From NCBI RefSeq assembly GCF_000469345.1, contig NZ_KI271187.1, positions 1 through 64,000 on the forward strand: a DNA stretch of 64,000 nucleotides. Reading direction: 5' to 3'. Source of the DNA: Eubacterium ramulus ATCC 29099. Lineage in GTDB: Bacteria; Bacillota; Clostridia; Lachnospirales; Lachnospiraceae. Shown here piece after piece: positions 49,965 to 60,363 of the stretch. Numbering within the stretch: position 1 is the stretch's first letter; each line of letters begins with the position of its first letter. The notes under the pieces are model-generated. The model made no database searches and was not told the DNA's origin. It saw only the letters and a list, made by a program, of their open reading frames with translations. A program made the position numbers and the translations under genes.

Positions 49965-50001
49965 GGGAAAGAGAAAAGTAGATAGTAGAAAAATTCTTTT
50001 A

Positions 50002-50048
50002 TTGACGAAATACACAAGAACAGATATACTAAAATTGAACGTATGTTC
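50002..50048 (+). promoter_or_regulatory. SOS (LexA-box) promoter for uvrB-uvrA
   Basis: TTGACG (50002-50007), 17-base spacer, TATACT (50025-50030), then TGAACGTATGTTCG (50036-50049), matching the Firmicute LexA box CGAACNNNNGTTCG at all but one base. Its position at the start of transcription fits LexA repression. The 457 bases between 49900 and 50356 contain this, a second possible -10 TATACT at 50171 and the inverted repeat described next. Confidence 0.75.
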
Positions 50049-50241
50049 GTGCATAAGAATACAATATATGGAATAAAAATGCAGAAAAATATCAGTAATG
50101 CTGTTCTGTGTGCTTAGGTATTATGATTGACTAATAGGTCTTTATAGTTTTGAAAAGGGATAAATTGTGGTATACTGTAGTATCAAATCATGGAGGATAG
50201 TACGAGGTGTTGCGAACCGGAAAATATCCACTTGGGTGACC

Positions 50242-50318
50242 AAATTCGTACATTGGCGTTTTTTTACCTATTTTTCAGCAAAATTGGAACGTATTTTTCA
50301 CCTGACATGTACGAATTT
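50242..50318 (+). repeat. 12-bp inverted repeat in uvrB leader
   Basis: AAATTCGTACAT (50242-50253) and ATGTACGAATTT (50307-50318) are perfect inverted copies 53 bases apart. They would close a long stem in the uvrB 5' leader, or mark a site for a DNA-binding protein. Confidence 0.5.
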
Positions 50319-50356
50319 TCGGGTTAATAATGAAAATAGTAAGGAGGTTTTTGACT

Positions 50357-52345
50357 ATGGATCACTTCGAACTGGTATCAGAATATGCTCCTACAGGAGA
50401 TCAACCGCAGGCTATCGAACAGCTTGTGAAAGGTTTCCAGAAAGGCAACCAATGCCAGACTTTACTAGGGGTTACGGGGTCTGGCAAGACTTTTACAATG
50501 GCAAATGTTATCAAGGAATTAAATAGGCCAACACTCATTATTGCACATAATAAAACGCTGGCTGCACAGCTTTATAGCGAATTCAAAGAATTCTTTCCGA
50601 ATAATGCAGTTGAGTATTTTGTCTCCTATTACGATTATTATCAACCGGAAGCATACGTACCGTCGACAGACACCTACATTGCGAAGGATTCCGCCATCAA
50701 CGAGGAGATTGACAAACTGCGTCTTTCCGCAACTGCGGCACTGACAGAACGCAGTGATGTTATCATTGTATCCAGTGTTTCCTGTATCTATGGTCTGGGA
50801 AGTCCGGTGGATTATCAGAATATGATGGTTTCTCTGCGACCGGGCATGGAACGTGACCGGGATGATGTGATCCGGCAACTTATTGATATCCAGTACATGA
50901 GAAACGATATGGATTTTCATCGAGGTACTTTCCGGGTGCGCGGTGATGTACTGGAAATTTTTCCGGCAAATAATACAGATACGGCAGTGCGTGTGGAGTT
51001 TTTCGGTGATGAGATTGACCGGATTACGGAGATTGACGTGCTGACAGGTGAGATCAAGAGCCGTCTGGAGCATTGTGCGATCTTTCCGGCTTCTCATTAT
51101 GTTGTTCCGCAGGAAAAAATCAATGAGGCCACGAAAGAGATCGAAAAAGAGATGGAAGAGCGTGTGCGTTATTTTAAAAGTGAAGATAAACTGATCGAAG
51201 CACAGCGTATTGCAGAGCGCACGAATTTTGATATTGAGATGTTGCGTGAAACCGGTTTTTGCAGCGGTATTGAAAATTATTCGAGACATCTGGCAGGACT
51301 GGAACCCGGGGTTCCGCCTTACACGCTGATGGACTATTTTCCGGATGAGTTCCTGATCATTGTGGATGAGTCTCATATCACCATTCCGCAGGTGCGGGGG
51401 ATGTATGCCGGAGATCAGTCAAGAAAATCGACACTGGTTGATTATGGCTTCCGCCTGCCTTCTGCAAAGGATAACCGACCGTTAAATTTTGAAGAATTTG
51501 AAAGCAAGATCGATCAGATGCTGTTTGTGTCTGCGACACCGAATGTGTATGAGCAGGAGCATGAACTACTGCGTGCAGAGCAGATCATCCGTCCGACAGG
51601 CCTGTTGGATCCGTATGTGGAAGTGCGTCCGGTGGAAGGGCAGATTGATGACCTGATCGGCGAAGTTAATAAAGAAACATCTGGCGGTCATAAAGTTCTG
51701 ATTACGACACTGACAAAGAAAATGGCAGAAGATCTGACCGATTATATGCGTGAGATCGGTATTCGGGTCAAATATCTGCATTCTGATATTGATACGCTGG
51801 AGCGTGCAGAAATTATCCGGGACCTGCGTCTGGATGTGTTTGATGTACTGGTTGGAATCAATCTTCTGCGAGAGGGGTTGGATATTCCGGAGATTACGCT
51901 GGTGGCGATTCTGGATGCGGACAAGGAAGGATTTCTTCGTTCTGAAACTTCTCTGATTCAGACCATCGGACGTGCGGCACGAAACAGTGAAGGTCATGTT
52001 ATCATGTATGCAGATACGATTACGGATTCCATGCGTCTGGCATTGGATGAAACGGAGCGCCGCCGTGCAATTCAGATGGCATATAATGAGGAACATGGTA
52101 TTACACCGAAGACGATCCGGAAATCTGTCCGGGATCTGATCAGTATTTCCAAGAAAGTTGCGAGGGAGGAGATGCAGCTGAAGAAAGATCCGGAATCCAT
52201 GAGTAAGAAAGAACTGGAGAAGCTTATTCAGGATGTGGAGAAAAAGATGAAGAAAGCTGCGGCGGAACTGAATTTCGAGGCAGCAGCCCAGCTGCGTGAC
52301 CAGATGGTGGAACTGAAGAAAATGCTGCAAAAAATTGATTCATAG
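50357..52345 (+). CDS. uvrB: UvrABC system protein B
   Basis: 662 aa, normal UvrB length. It starts [18 protein letters not shown], has Walker A TGSGKTFT, the beta-hairpin region [16 protein letters not shown], helicase motif [11 protein letters not shown] and a C-terminal UVR motif ([16 protein letters not shown]) that contacts UvrC/UvrA. It loads onto damaged DNA in nucleotide excision repair. RBS AAGGAGG precedes ATG 50357. It is transcribed with uvrA under the LexA-box promoter. Confidence 0.97.
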   Translation: MDHFELVSEYAPTGDQPQAIEQLVKGFQKGNQCQTLLGVTGSGKTFTMANVIKELNRPTLIIAHNKTLAAQLYSEFKEFFPNNAVEYFVSYYDYYQPEAYVPSTDTYIAKDSAINEEIDKLRLSATAALTERSDVIIVSSVSCIYGLGSPVDYQNMMVSLRPGMERDRDDVIRQLIDIQYMRNDMDFHRGTFRVRGDVLEIFPANNTDTAVRVEFFGDEIDRITEIDVLTGEIKSRLEHCAIFPASHYVVPQEKINEATKEIEKEMEERVRYFKSEDKLIEAQRIAERTNFDIEMLRETGFCSGIENYSRHLAGLEPGVPPYTLMDYFPDEFLIIVDESHITIPQVRGMYAGDQSRKSTLVDYGFRLPSAKDNRPLNFEEFESKIDQMLFVSATPNVYEQEHELLRAEQIIRPTGLLDPYVEVRPVEGQIDDLIGEVNKETSGGHKVLITTLTKKMAEDLTDYMREIGIRVKYLHSDIDTLERAEIIRDLRLDVFDVLVGINLLREGLDIPEITLVAILDADKEGFLRSETSLIQTIGRAARNSEGHVIMYADTITDSMRLALDETERRRAIQMAYNEEHGITPKTIRKSVRDLISISKKVAREEMQLKKDPESMSKKELEKLIQDVEKKMKKAAAELNFEAAAQLRDQMVELKKMLQKIDS

Positions 52346-52389
52346 ACTGCAACAGAACTAACACAGTGAAAGAAGAGAGAGTAACAGAT

Positions 52390-55212
52390 ATGGCACAACA
52401 ATATATTAAAATTAAAGGAGCCAGTGAGCACAATCTGAAAAATATCGATGTGACCCTTCCAAGGGATAAATTTATCGTGCTGACCGGCCTGTCCGGTTCC
52501 GGAAAGTCCTCATTGGCCTTTGATACCATTTATGCGGAAGGACAGCGCCGTTATATGGAATCTTTATCATCCTATGCCCGGCAGTTTCTTGGACAGATGG
52601 AAAAACCGAATGTGGAGAAGATTGAGGGACTGTCTCCGGCGATTTCTATTGACCAGAAATCCACAAACCGCAACCCACGTTCTACCGTGGGAACCGTGAC
52701 AGAAATTTATGATTATTTCCGTCTGCTGTATGCCCGGATCGGTATCCCGCATTGCCCGAAATGTGGGAAAGAGATCAAAAAACAGACAGTAGATCAGATG
52801 GCAGATCAGATCATGCAGCTTCCGGAACGGACGAAGATCCAGCTGCTGGCACCGGTGGTGCGGGGCAGAAAGGGGACCCATCAAAAGCTGCTGGACAGCA
52901 TCAAGCGCAGCGGTTATGTCCGTGTACAGATTGATGGAAGTGTGTATGAACTGACCGAGGAGATCAGCCTGGATAAAAATAAAAAACACAACATTGAAGT
53001 GGTGGTTGATCGTCTGGTGGTAAAGGAAGGCATTGAAAAACGTCTGGTGGATTCCATTGAAAATGTTCTGGAACTGGCAGACGGTCTGATGACGGTGGAT
53101 GTCATTGGCGGGGAACAGATACAGTTTTCCCAGAGTTTTTCCTGTCCGGACTGCGGTATCAGCATTGATGAGATTGAGCCAAGAAGCTTTTCGTTTAATA
53201 ATCCTTTTGGTGCCTGTCCGGAGTGTTTCGGCCTTGGTTACAAAATGGAATTTGATGAGGATCTGATGATCCCGGATAAGCGTCTGTCTCTGGCAGAGGG
53301 AGCAATCCAGGTTATGGGCTGGCAGTCTTCCCGTGATCCATCCAGCTACACTTATGCGATTTTGAAGGCTTTGGCAGAGGAGTATGATTTCGATTTGAAT
53401 ACACCATATGAGGAACTGCCGGAAGCAGTGAGGGATGTGATCCTTCATGGAACAGATGGCAGAAAAGTGGTGGTACATTATCGTGGTCAGCGTGGTGTCG
53501 GTGTTTACGACGTAGCATTTGAGGGGCTGATCCGCAATGTGGAGCGTCGTTATCGTGAGACAGGGTCGGATATGACGAAGCAGGAATATGAGACATTTAT
53601 GCGGATCACGCCGTGTAAAGCCTGCCATGGGCAGCGACTGAAAAAAGAATCTCTTGCGGTTACCATTGCGGATAAAAATATTCATGAGATCACATCCATG
53701 TCAGTAAAGGATCTGTGTGTCTTTCTGGAAGATCTGGAACTGACACCACAACAACATCTGATCGGTGATCAGATTTTAAAAGAGATCCGTGCCCGTGTGG
53801 GCTTTCTAAAAGAAGTGGGTCTGGAATATCTGACGTTGTCCCGGTCAACGGGAACATTGTCCGGAGGAGAAGCCCAGCGTATCCGCCTGGCGACACAGAT
53901 CGGTTCCGGTCTGGTGGGCGTTGCCTATATTCTGGATGAGCCAAGCATCGGTCTGCACCAGCGTGATAATGATAAGCTTCTTGCGGCATTAAAGAATCTG
54001 AAAGATCTGGGCAATACACTGATCGTTGTGGAACATGATGAAGATACTATGCGTGCAGCGGATTATATCGTGGATATCGGACCGGGAGCCGGAGAACATG
54101 GTGGAGAAGTCGTGGCGGCCGGCACCGTCGAGGATATCATGGCATGTGAAAAATCACTGACAGGTGCATATCTGAGTGGCAGACGGATCATTCCGGTACC
54201 GGAGCAGCGAAAAGAGCCGACCGGGTTTATTACCGTCCGCGGTGCTAAGGAGAACAATCTGAAAAATGTGGATGTGAAGATCCCATTGGGAGTCATGACC
54301 TGTGTGACAGGAGTGTCAGGCTCCGGAAAAAGTTCTCTGGTCAATGAGATTTTGTACAAGCATCTGGCGCGGACACTGAACCGTGCACGTTGTATTCCGG
54401 GTAAACACAGAGGTATTGATGGCCTGGAGCAGTTGGATAAAGTCATCTGTATTGATCAGTCGCCAATCGGAAGAACACCGCGTTCCAATCCTGCGACTTA
54501 TACCGGTGTGTTTGATCAGATCCGTGATCTGTTTGCAGCAACGCCGGATGCGAAAGCACGGGGCTACAAAAAAGGGCGTTTCAGCTTCAATGTCAAAGGG
54601 GGACGCTGCGAGGCATGTTCCGGTGATGGCATCCTGAAGATTGAAATGCATTTTCTGCCGGATGTGTATGTACCTTGTGAAGTATGTCAGGGAAAACGGT
54701 ATAACCGTGAAACACTGGAGATCAAATATAAAGGAAAAAGCATATATGATGTGCTGGACATGACTGTTGAGGAGGCATTGACCTTTTTTGAAAATGTGCC
54801 GTCTGTTCAACGGAAGATTCAGACACTGTACGATGTGGGACTGTCTTATGTACGGCTCGGTCAGCCTTCCACAACACTGTCCGGCGGAGAAGCACAGCGT
54901 ATCAAACTGGCAACCGAGCTGAGTAAACGGAGCACCGGAAAAACTATCTATATTCTGGATGAGCCTACGACGGGACTGCATTTTGCGGATGTGCATAAAC
55001 TGATCGAAATTCTGCACCGACTGGCAGATGGTGGAAATACGGTGGTTGTTATCGAACACAATCTGGATGTTATCAAGACTGCGGATTATATCATTGATAT
55101 GGGGCCGGAAGGTGGCGATGGCGGCGGAACGGTGATCGCAGAAGGTACACCCGAACAGGTGGCGGAGAATCCGATTTCCTATACCGGAAAATATGTGAAG
55201 AAATATCTGTAA
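52390..55212 (+). CDS. uvrA: UvrABC system protein A
   Basis: 940 aa, normal length. Two ABC ATPase modules with Walker [10 protein letters not shown] and GVSGSGKSS, signature LSGGEAQRI twice, and zinc-finger cysteines ([34 protein letters not shown]). UvrA recognises DNA damage and hands UvrB onto it. ATG 52390 is chosen over GTG 52366. It lies 44 bases after uvrB in one operon. Confidence 0.97.
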   Translation: MAQQYIKIKGASEHNLKNIDVTLPRDKFIVLTGLSGSGKSSLAFDTIYAEGQRRYMESLSSYARQFLGQMEKPNVEKIEGLSPAISIDQKSTNRNPRSTVGTVTEIYDYFRLLYARIGIPHCPKCGKEIKKQTVDQMADQIMQLPERTKIQLLAPVVRGRKGTHQKLLDSIKRSGYVRVQIDGSVYELTEEISLDKNKKHNIEVVVDRLVVKEGIEKRLVDSIENVLELADGLMTVDVIGGEQIQFSQSFSCPDCGISIDEIEPRSFSFNNPFGACPECFGLGYKMEFDEDLMIPDKRLSLAEGAIQVMGWQSSRDPSSYTYAILKALAEEYDFDLNTPYEELPEAVRDVILHGTDGRKVVVHYRGQRGVGVYDVAFEGLIRNVERRYRETGSDMTKQEYETFMRITPCKACHGQRLKKESLAVTIADKNIHEITSMSVKDLCVFLEDLELTPQQHLIGDQILKEIRARVGFLKEVGLEYLTLSRSTGTLSGGEAQRIRLATQIGSGLVGVAYILDEPSIGLHQRDNDKLLAALKNLKDLGNTLIVVEHDEDTMRAADYIVDIGPGAGEHGGEVVAAGTVEDIMACEKSLTGAYLSGRRIIPVPEQRKEPTGFITVRGAKENNLKNVDVKIPLGVMTCVTGVSGSGKSSLVNEILYKHLARTLNRARCIPGKHRGIDGLEQLDKVICIDQSPIGRTPRSNPATYTGVFDQIRDLFAATPDAKARGYKKGRFSFNVKGGRCEACSGDGILKIEMHFLPDVYVPCEVCQGKRYNRETLEIKYKGKSIYDVLDMTVEEALTFFENVPSVQRKIQTLYDVGLSYVRLGQPSTTLSGGEAQRIKLATELSKRSTGKTIYILDEPTTGLHFADVHKLIEILHRLADGGNTVVVIEHNLDVIKTADYIIDMGPEGGDGGGTVIAEGTPEQVAENPISYTGKYVKKYL

Positions 55213-55354
55213 TTCTTCCGGGAAAAGTGTGAATCATGCTTGCAGGAATGAACACTTTTGGATACCAATCTGTTTGGCGGGAAGCCAGGCATGAGAAGAA
55301 TAGAGCATGGAAAAGATGTTTTTCGAATGGCTCTGAAGAAGTATTAATAACAAA

Positions 55355-55376
55355 AGGCACCGCATCCGCGGTGCCT
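55355..55376 (+). terminator. Hairpin after uvrA, with further inverted repeats
   Basis: A perfect 9-bp stem AGGCACCGC/GCGGTGCCT with a 4-base loop. There is no T-run. It is followed by CTTCCCGGA/TCCGGGAAG (55393-55401/55411-55419) and ATTATAAAA/TTTTATAAT (55439-55447/55458-55466). This cluster probably ends the uvrBA transcript; I see no gene in 55213-55848. Confidence 0.45.
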
Positions 55377-55612
55377 GAATATTCGGGGAGTACTTCCCGG
55401 ACTTGGGGGATCCGGGAAGCTTGAGTTATGAAAAATTTATTATAAAAAGCGTAAGCCTTTTATAATCGATTACGAGTGTTAGTATAAAAAGAGAATGTGT
55501 CCATTCTGTGATAAAAATGCGAACATTTTGGAAAAAAAGAATTACTTTTCCTAAAAAAATATTAAGAAATGGTTAAATCATCGTCGATTTCTCTGAAAAG
55601 AAAAAAAACACT

Positions 55613-55640
55613 TTGAAAAATGCAATTATTTGTATATAAT
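55613..55640 (+). promoter_or_regulatory. Promoter of mreB
   Basis: TTGAAA (55613-55618), 16-base spacer, TATAAT (55635-55640). It gives a 5' leader of about 200 bases. Confidence 0.6.
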
Positions 55641-55718
55641 AAAAACGCGTATGCCGATTCATCTTCTGAAAAGAGTTCGGCGAAAATGAATTTTAAGTAA
55701 GATTGATAAATGTACAAT

Positions 55719-55750
55719 ATGAACGCAGGTCGCAAAGCGACTGCGTTCAT
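55719..55750 (+). repeat. Strong hairpin in the mreB leader
   Basis: ATGAACGCA/TGCGTTCAT plus GTCGC/GCGAC form a 14-bp stem with one bulged G and an AAA loop. It is followed by a second GC-richer stretch up to about 55790. It could be a dispersed intergenic repeat or a regulatory leader. Confidence 0.5.
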
Positions 55751-55848
55751 GAGCAAGTAGCGAAATCGGATTGCGAGTGTCCGCTTTACATGTATTAGAA
55801 GCATGAGCAGTAAAAATAGAAGCATAAGATAGGAAAGGAGAAAATGAG

Positions 55849-56844
55849 ATGATTTCAACTGATATTGGAATTGATTTAGGAACAGCAAGTATTCTTGTTT
55901 ATGTCAAAGGCAAAGGCGTTGTATTAAAAGAGCCGTCTGTTGTAGCATTTGACCGTGATACAAATAAAATAAAAGCAATTGGTGAGGAAGCAAGACTGAT
56001 GCTTGGAAGAACACCGGGAAATATCGTGGCAGTACGACCGCTGCGTCAGGGTGTTATTTCTGATTATACGGTAACTGAAAAAATGATGAAATATTTCATT
56101 CAGAAGGCCGTTGGCAAAAAAAGCTTCCGTAAACCGCTGATCAGTGTCTGTGTGCCGAGTGGTGTTACAGAGGTTGAAAAAAAAGCTGTAGAAGATGCGA
56201 CATTCCAGGCTGGAGCCAGAGATGTAAAAATCATCGAGGAGCCGATTGCAGCAGCAATCGGAGCTGGTATTGATATTTCCAGACCATGTGGAAATATGAT
56301 CGTAGATATCGGTGGTGGTACGGCAGATATCGCTGTTATTTCACTGGGAGGTACCGTAGTAAGTACATCCATCAAAATTGCTGGAGACGATTTTGATGAA
56401 GCACTGGTACGTTACATGAGAAAGAAACATAATCTTCTGATCGGTGAGCGTACCGCAGAGGATATCAAGATTAAGATTGGTACATGTTATCCGTTGCCGG
56501 AGCCGATGACACTGGATGTCAGAGGACGAAACCTGGTAACCGGACTGCCGAAGACCGTGACCGTTTCTTCCGAGGAGACAGAAGAAGCGCTGCGAGAGGC
56601 GACCATGCAGATTGTAGATGCCGTACACAGTGTCCTGGAGAAGACACCGCCAGAGCTGGCAGCCGATGTGGCAGACCGTGGAATCGTTCTTACCGGAGGC
56701 GGAGCACTGCTTCGTGGACTGGAAGAACTGATCGAGTCACATACCGGAATCAATACCATGACAGCAGAGGATCCGATGACCTGTGTTGCCATTGGAACCG
56801 GAAAATATGTAGAATTCCTTTCCGGAAAAAGAGATGAGCAGTAA
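55849..56844 (+). CDS. mreB: Rod-shape protein MreB/Mbl family
   Basis: 331 aa, actin-like: GIDLGTASILVYVKGKGVV (phosphate 1), IVDIGGGTADIAVIS (phosphate 2), IVLTGGGALLRGLEEL (adenosine). It polymerises under the membrane and guides cell-wall synthesis. No mreC/mreD follows, so it could also be Mbl; family certain, subtype not. RBS AGGAAAGGAG. Confidence 0.93.
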   Translation: MISTDIGIDLGTASILVYVKGKGVVLKEPSVVAFDRDTNKIKAIGEEARLMLGRTPGNIVAVRPLRQGVISDYTVTEKMMKYFIQKAVGKKSFRKPLISVCVPSGVTEVEKKAVEDATFQAGARDVKIIEEPIAAAIGAGIDISRPCGNMIVDIGGGTADIAVISLGGTVVSTSIKIAGDDFDEALVRYMRKKHNLLIGERTAEDIKIKIGTCYPLPEPMTLDVRGRNLVTGLPKTVTVSSEETEEALREATMQIVDAVHSVLEKTPPELAADVADRGIVLTGGGALLRGLEELIESHTGINTMTAEDPMTCVAIGTGKYVEFLSGKRDEQ

Positions 56845-56852
56845 GTAATGAG

Positions 56853-56879
56853 AGAGACAGTCATCAGGCTGTCTCTTTT
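56853..56879 (+). terminator. Intrinsic terminator after mreB
   Basis: AGAGACAG pairs with CTGTCTCT, 8-base loop, then TTTT. recD2 begins 19 bases later. Confidence 0.75.
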
Positions 56880-56897
56880 GCTTAAACAGGGAGAATT

Positions 56898-59102
56898 ATG
56901 GAAACAATCACCGGATTTGTAGAACATATCGTATATCGGAATGAAGAGAATGGATATACAGTTTTAAATTTGGCATCCAATGAAGAGGATGAGGTTACCT
57001 GCGTGGGTGTGTTTCAGATGATCAGCGAAGGAGAAAGTCTGGAGTTGACCGGGGAATATACGGTACATCCTTCCTATGGTCCGCAGTTCAAAGTGCAGCA
57101 ATACAGTATCAAAGCACCGGAGGATATTGCTTCGATTGAACGATATCTGGGATCGGGAGCGATCAAAGGTGTCGGAGCAGCGCTGGCAGCACGGATCGTG
57201 CGGAAGTTCAAAGAGGATACGTTCCGCATTATTGAGGAAGAGCCGGAGCGTCTGGCAGAGATCAAGGGCATCAGTGAACGAAAAGCACAGGAGATCGCAC
57301 AGCAGACAGAAGAAAAGCGAGAATTACGTCAGGCAATGATCTTTTTACAGAATTACGGGATATCATTGTCACTGGCGGTAAAAATATACCAGACATATCA
57401 GTTGGATATGTATCGGATCATTCAGGAAAATCCTTACCGGATGGCGGAGGATGTGACTGGCGTTGGTTTTAAAATTGCGGATGAGATTGCCCATCGGGTA
57501 GGGATCCATCTGGACTCGGATTTCCGTATTCGCAGTGGGATCATGTATGTGCTTCAGCAGGCTTCGCTGGAAGGACACACGTATCTGCCGGAAGAATTGC
57601 TCACCCGCAGGGCATGTGAACTCCTTGGAGTGGATGCTTCCGGGGTGGAAAAGCATTATATGGATATGGCCATTGATCGGAAACTGATCCTGAAGCAGTC
57701 GGAAGCAGAAGTACAGATTTATGCGTCCACATTTTATTATATGGAACTTAATGTGGCAGTGATGTTGCGGGAACTGAATGTAAAATACGATTTTTCGGAA
57801 ACTGCGGTGGAGCAGAGAATCCGTAAAATCGAGCAATTGTCGGAACTGGAATTAGATGAGATGCAGCGCACCGCTGTAAAGGAAGCGGTACGGAGCGGAC
57901 TGTTAGTTATCACCGGAGGACCTGGTACCGGAAAGACTACGACGATTAATACGATCATTCAGTATTTTGAATCAGAAGGCATGGATATTGCATTGGCAGC
58001 GCCTACCGGCCGTGCAGCGAAGCGGATGAGTGAGACTACCGGTTACGAGGCAAAAACAATTCACCGGCTGCTGGAGCTGTCTGGCGGCATGGATGAACAT
58101 GCAGGTTTCGAGCGGAATGAACAGAACCCATTGGAGACAGACGTCATTATCATCGATGAGATGTCTATGGTAGATATCACGCTGATGCATAATCTGCTAA
58201 AAGCTGTTGTGGCAGGAACCCGTCTGATCCTTGTGGGGGATGTGAACCAGCTTCCGAGTGTCGGTCCGGGCTGTGTGCTGAAAGATATCATCGATTCTCA
58301 TGCATGCAATGTGGTACGGCTGAACCGGATTTTCCGACAGGCATCGGAGAGTGATATTATTGTCAACGCCCACAAGATCAACCGTGGGGAACCGGTTTCT
58401 CTGGATAATAAAAGCAGAGATTTCTTTTTCCTGAAACGGTATGATGCCAACGTGATCATCAGTATCTGTATTCAGCTGATCCGGCAGAAACTGCCAAAGT
58501 ATGTAAACGCATCGCCATTTGATATCCAGGTGTTGACTCCGATGCGGAAGGGGCTGCTGGGAGTAGAACGTCTGAATACGATTCTGCAGCAGTATCTGAA
58601 TCCGCCGGATGGAAAAAAGTCAGAGCGGGAACATGGGCAGACAATTTTCCGTGTGGGCGACAAGGTTATGCAGATTAAAAATAATTATCAGGCAGAGTGG
58701 GAAATCCGGAGTCGTTATAATATTCCAATTGAAAAAGGTCTGGGTGTGTTCAACGGTGATATGGGAATCGTTCGGGAAATCAACAGTTTTTCTGAGACAC
58801 TGACCGTAGAATATGAAGAACGCCGGATGGTGGAATATCCTTTTAAAGAACTTGATCAGCTGGATCTGGCTTATGCCATTACGATACATAAATCCCAGGG
58901 AAGTGAATATCCGGCAGTCATTATCCCGTTACTGACGGGGCCTCGGATGCTTATGAACCGCAATCTGCTCTATACCGCAGTGACCAGAGCCCGTAAATGT
59001 GTAACGCTGGTGGGAGACGAGAAAGCCTTTTACAATATGGAAGCAAATGTAAATGAACAGAAACGTTATAGTGGTCTGAGAGACCGCCTGGAGGAATTAT
59101 AA
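56898..59102 (+). CDS. recD2: ATP-dependent DNA helicase RecD2 (chromosomal)
   Basis: 734 aa. N-terminal HhH region (GAIKGVGAALAARIV, LAEIKGISERKA), then SF1B motifs: GGPGTGKTT, DEMSMVD, VGDVNQLPSVGPG, AITIHKSQGSEYP and LLYTAVTRARK. A 5'-3' helicase in repair/recombination of cells without RecBC. It is the core counterpart of the element copy at 11635, with the same domain order but extensive sequence differences. Confidence 0.92.
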   Translation: METITGFVEHIVYRNEENGYTVLNLASNEEDEVTCVGVFQMISEGESLELTGEYTVHPSYGPQFKVQQYSIKAPEDIASIERYLGSGAIKGVGAALAARIVRKFKEDTFRIIEEEPERLAEIKGISERKAQEIAQQTEEKRELRQAMIFLQNYGISLSLAVKIYQTYQLDMYRIIQENPYRMAEDVTGVGFKIADEIAHRVGIHLDSDFRIRSGIMYVLQQASLEGHTYLPEELLTRRACELLGVDASGVEKHYMDMAIDRKLILKQSEAEVQIYASTFYYMELNVAVMLRELNVKYDFSETAVEQRIRKIEQLSELELDEMQRTAVKEAVRSGLLVITGGPGTGKTTTINTIIQYFESEGMDIALAAPTGRAAKRMSETTGYEAKTIHRLLELSGGMDEHAGFERNEQNPLETDVIIIDEMSMVDITLMHNLLKAVVAGTRLILVGDVNQLPSVGPGCVLKDIIDSHACNVVRLNRIFRQASESDIIVNAHKINRGEPVSLDNKSRDFFFLKRYDANVIISICIQLIRQKLPKYVNASPFDIQVLTPMRKGLLGVERLNTILQQYLNPPDGKKSEREHGQTIFRVGDKVMQIKNNYQAEWEIRSRYNIPIEKGLGVFNGDMGIVREINSFSETLTVEYEERRMVEYPFKELDQLDLAYAITIHKSQGSEYPAVIIPLLTGPRMLMNRNLLYTAVTRARKCVTLVGDEKAFYNMEANVNEQKRYSGLRDRLEEL

Positions 59103-59105
59103 AGT

Positions 59106-59801
59106 TTGAAATTCTGGAAATGCTTAGACTATTTATATCCACCCCGTTGTCCGGTGTGTGGTGAAATCAGTTCCGATGGTATCTGTCCGGTGTGCACAAA
59201 GAAACTTTTTTTTGTGAAAGAGCATTACTGTATGAAATGCGGTAAGCCTCTGGACGCAGCAGAGGCAGAATACTGCAGGGACTGCAGCAGACGGCAGCAT
59301 GCTTTTGTCCGTGGAAGAGCACTGCTGTCCTACCGTGGTCCGGTAAAATTATCGCTGTATCGTATGAAATATGGCAATCGGAGAGAATACGCGAGGGTGT
59401 ATGGACAGACCATGGCGCACAGACTGGGACCGTGGATCTGTCAGTGCGGTATCGGGCTGATCATTCCGGTTCCGCTGCATCCGTCGAGAAAACGGAAACG
59501 CGGATATAATCAGGCGGAATGGATTGCAAAAGGGATATCGGATGTATTGCATATTCCGGTGGATACGCACACTTTGTACCGGGTGCGGCGGACAAAACCG
59601 CAGAAAAAACTGAATGACATCGAGAGAAAGCAGAATTTGCAGGGGGCTTTTTCTGTAAAATGTGCATTGCCGCCGAATGCCTGTATTTTACTGGTGGATG
59701 ATATTTATACTACCGGAAGCACCGTGGATGAAGCAGCCCGATGTCTGCAAGCAGCGGGGGAGTGTAAGGTGTATGTGGCAGCGGTTGCAATCGGGGGATA
59801 A
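59106..59801 (+). CDS. comF: ComF-family phosphoribosyltransferase-like protein
   Basis: 231 aa, TTG start 3 bases after recD2. N-terminal zinc finger (CPVCGE, CPVC, CMKCGKP, CRDCSRR) and C-terminal PRTase fold with ILLVDDIYTTGST. ComF is needed for DNA uptake in transformation, acting inside the cell; in non-competent species its role is unclear. It is cotranscribed with recD2. Confidence 0.9.
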   Translation: MKFWKCLDYLYPPRCPVCGEISSDGICPVCTKKLFFVKEHYCMKCGKPLDAAEAEYCRDCSRRQHAFVRGRALLSYRGPVKLSLYRMKYGNRREYARVYGQTMAHRLGPWICQCGIGLIIPVPLHPSRKRKRGYNQAEWIAKGISDVLHIPVDTHTLYRVRRTKPQKKLNDIERKQNLQGAFSVKCALPPNACILLVDDIYTTGSTVDEAARCLQAAGECKVYVAAVAIGG

Positions 59802-59824
59802 AAAACTTTTCTTGCATGGCGATT

Positions 59825-59922
59825 TATGTTATACTCGTCATAAAGTATATCAGATGTGAGATGACTCCCACCTTTATAGGTGGTGAGCAGCAAGAATGCC
59901 GAGGGCATTTTTGAATGAGTAA
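59825..59922 (+). promoter_or_regulatory. Extended -10 promoter and small hairpins
   Basis: TGTTATACT (about 59827-59835) is an extended -10 without a good -35. Downstream are CCACCT/AGGTGG and AATGCC/GGCATT hairpins, the latter followed by five T, forming a short leader before the next gene. Confidence 0.4.
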
Positions 59923-59937
59923 AAATGGGTGAAGAAT

Positions 59938-60345
59938 ATGATCAATCAGGATAGAGTCCGGGAAATGACCAGATTGTCCATTCTGGAGAGTGGGGTTGGC
60001 GAACGAGAATTGAAAATCAGCACATATCGGCGGAGTGATTATGTGATTTTTGAGATGGTCAAAGGATTTTTCTTTGGAACAATCTGTTTTTGTACTGTGT
60101 TGCTGCTTTGGGGCTGTTCCAGATGGGACATATTTAACCAGTGGCTTTCAGATATTCATTATGGGACACTGTTAAAGCAGTTATTGATTTTTTATGGAAT
60201 ATTTATGGCAGTATATCTGGTAATCTGTGTTGCCGTGGCAATTCACCGGCATAAGGTGTGTCGGGAGCGACGCAATCTGTATCTGCATTTTCTGCACCGA
60301 TTGAATAAATCCTATCTTGCTGAGGAAAAAGCAGGGGAAGAGTAG
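59938..60345 (+). CDS. Small membrane protein, unknown
   Basis: 135 aa with two membrane segments (about residues 40-60 and 80-105), cytoplasmic-looking charged ends. ATG 59938 chosen; GTG at 59929 is in frame. It precedes another membrane protein and the c-di-AMP genes. Confidence 0.65.
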   Translation: MINQDRVREMTRLSILESGVGERELKISTYRRSDYVIFEMVKGFFFGTICFCTVLLLWGCSRWDIFNQWLSDIHYGTLLKQLLIFYGIFMAVYLVICVAVAIHRHKVCRERRNLYLHFLHRLNKSYLAEEKAGEE

Positions 60346-60363
60346 GATTGTCAGGAGGAAACA

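Larger units (their letters stand above)
1..49990. mobile_element. Right-hand part of an integrative and conjugative element with bacteriocin cargo (left end outside window)
   Basis: A continuous + strand block of accessory genes ends with an excisionase-like gene and two tyrosine recombinases, followed directly by conserved chromosomal genes (uvrB, uvrA). It contains proteins typical of Gram-positive conjugative elements: PcfK-like, two PcfJ-like, LPD28-like and DUF4313-like proteins, SSB, its own beta clamp, and DNA methyltransferases. No relaxase, coupling protein or VirB4-type ATPase is visible, so the transfer module must lie to the left. The right end is inferred to lie between the terminator at about 49,963 and the uvrB promoter at 50,002. 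I could not identify direct repeats because the left end is missing. Whether the bacteriocin genes (1-7351) are inside the element is inference. Confidence 0.7.

Noticed and set aside
50167-50526. 119-codon frame spanning the uvrB leader and the start of uvrB
   Set aside because: Out of frame with uvrB, no RBS, composition unlike a protein; the region is better explained as promoter and leader.
50519-51376. 285-codon antisense frame over uvrB
   Set aside because: Entirely opposite a certain uvrB gene; long antisense frames are a side effect of codon bias and the translation resembles no protein.
52567-53685. 372-codon antisense frame over uvrA
   Set aside because: Shadow of uvrA with unlikely amino-acid composition and no RBS.
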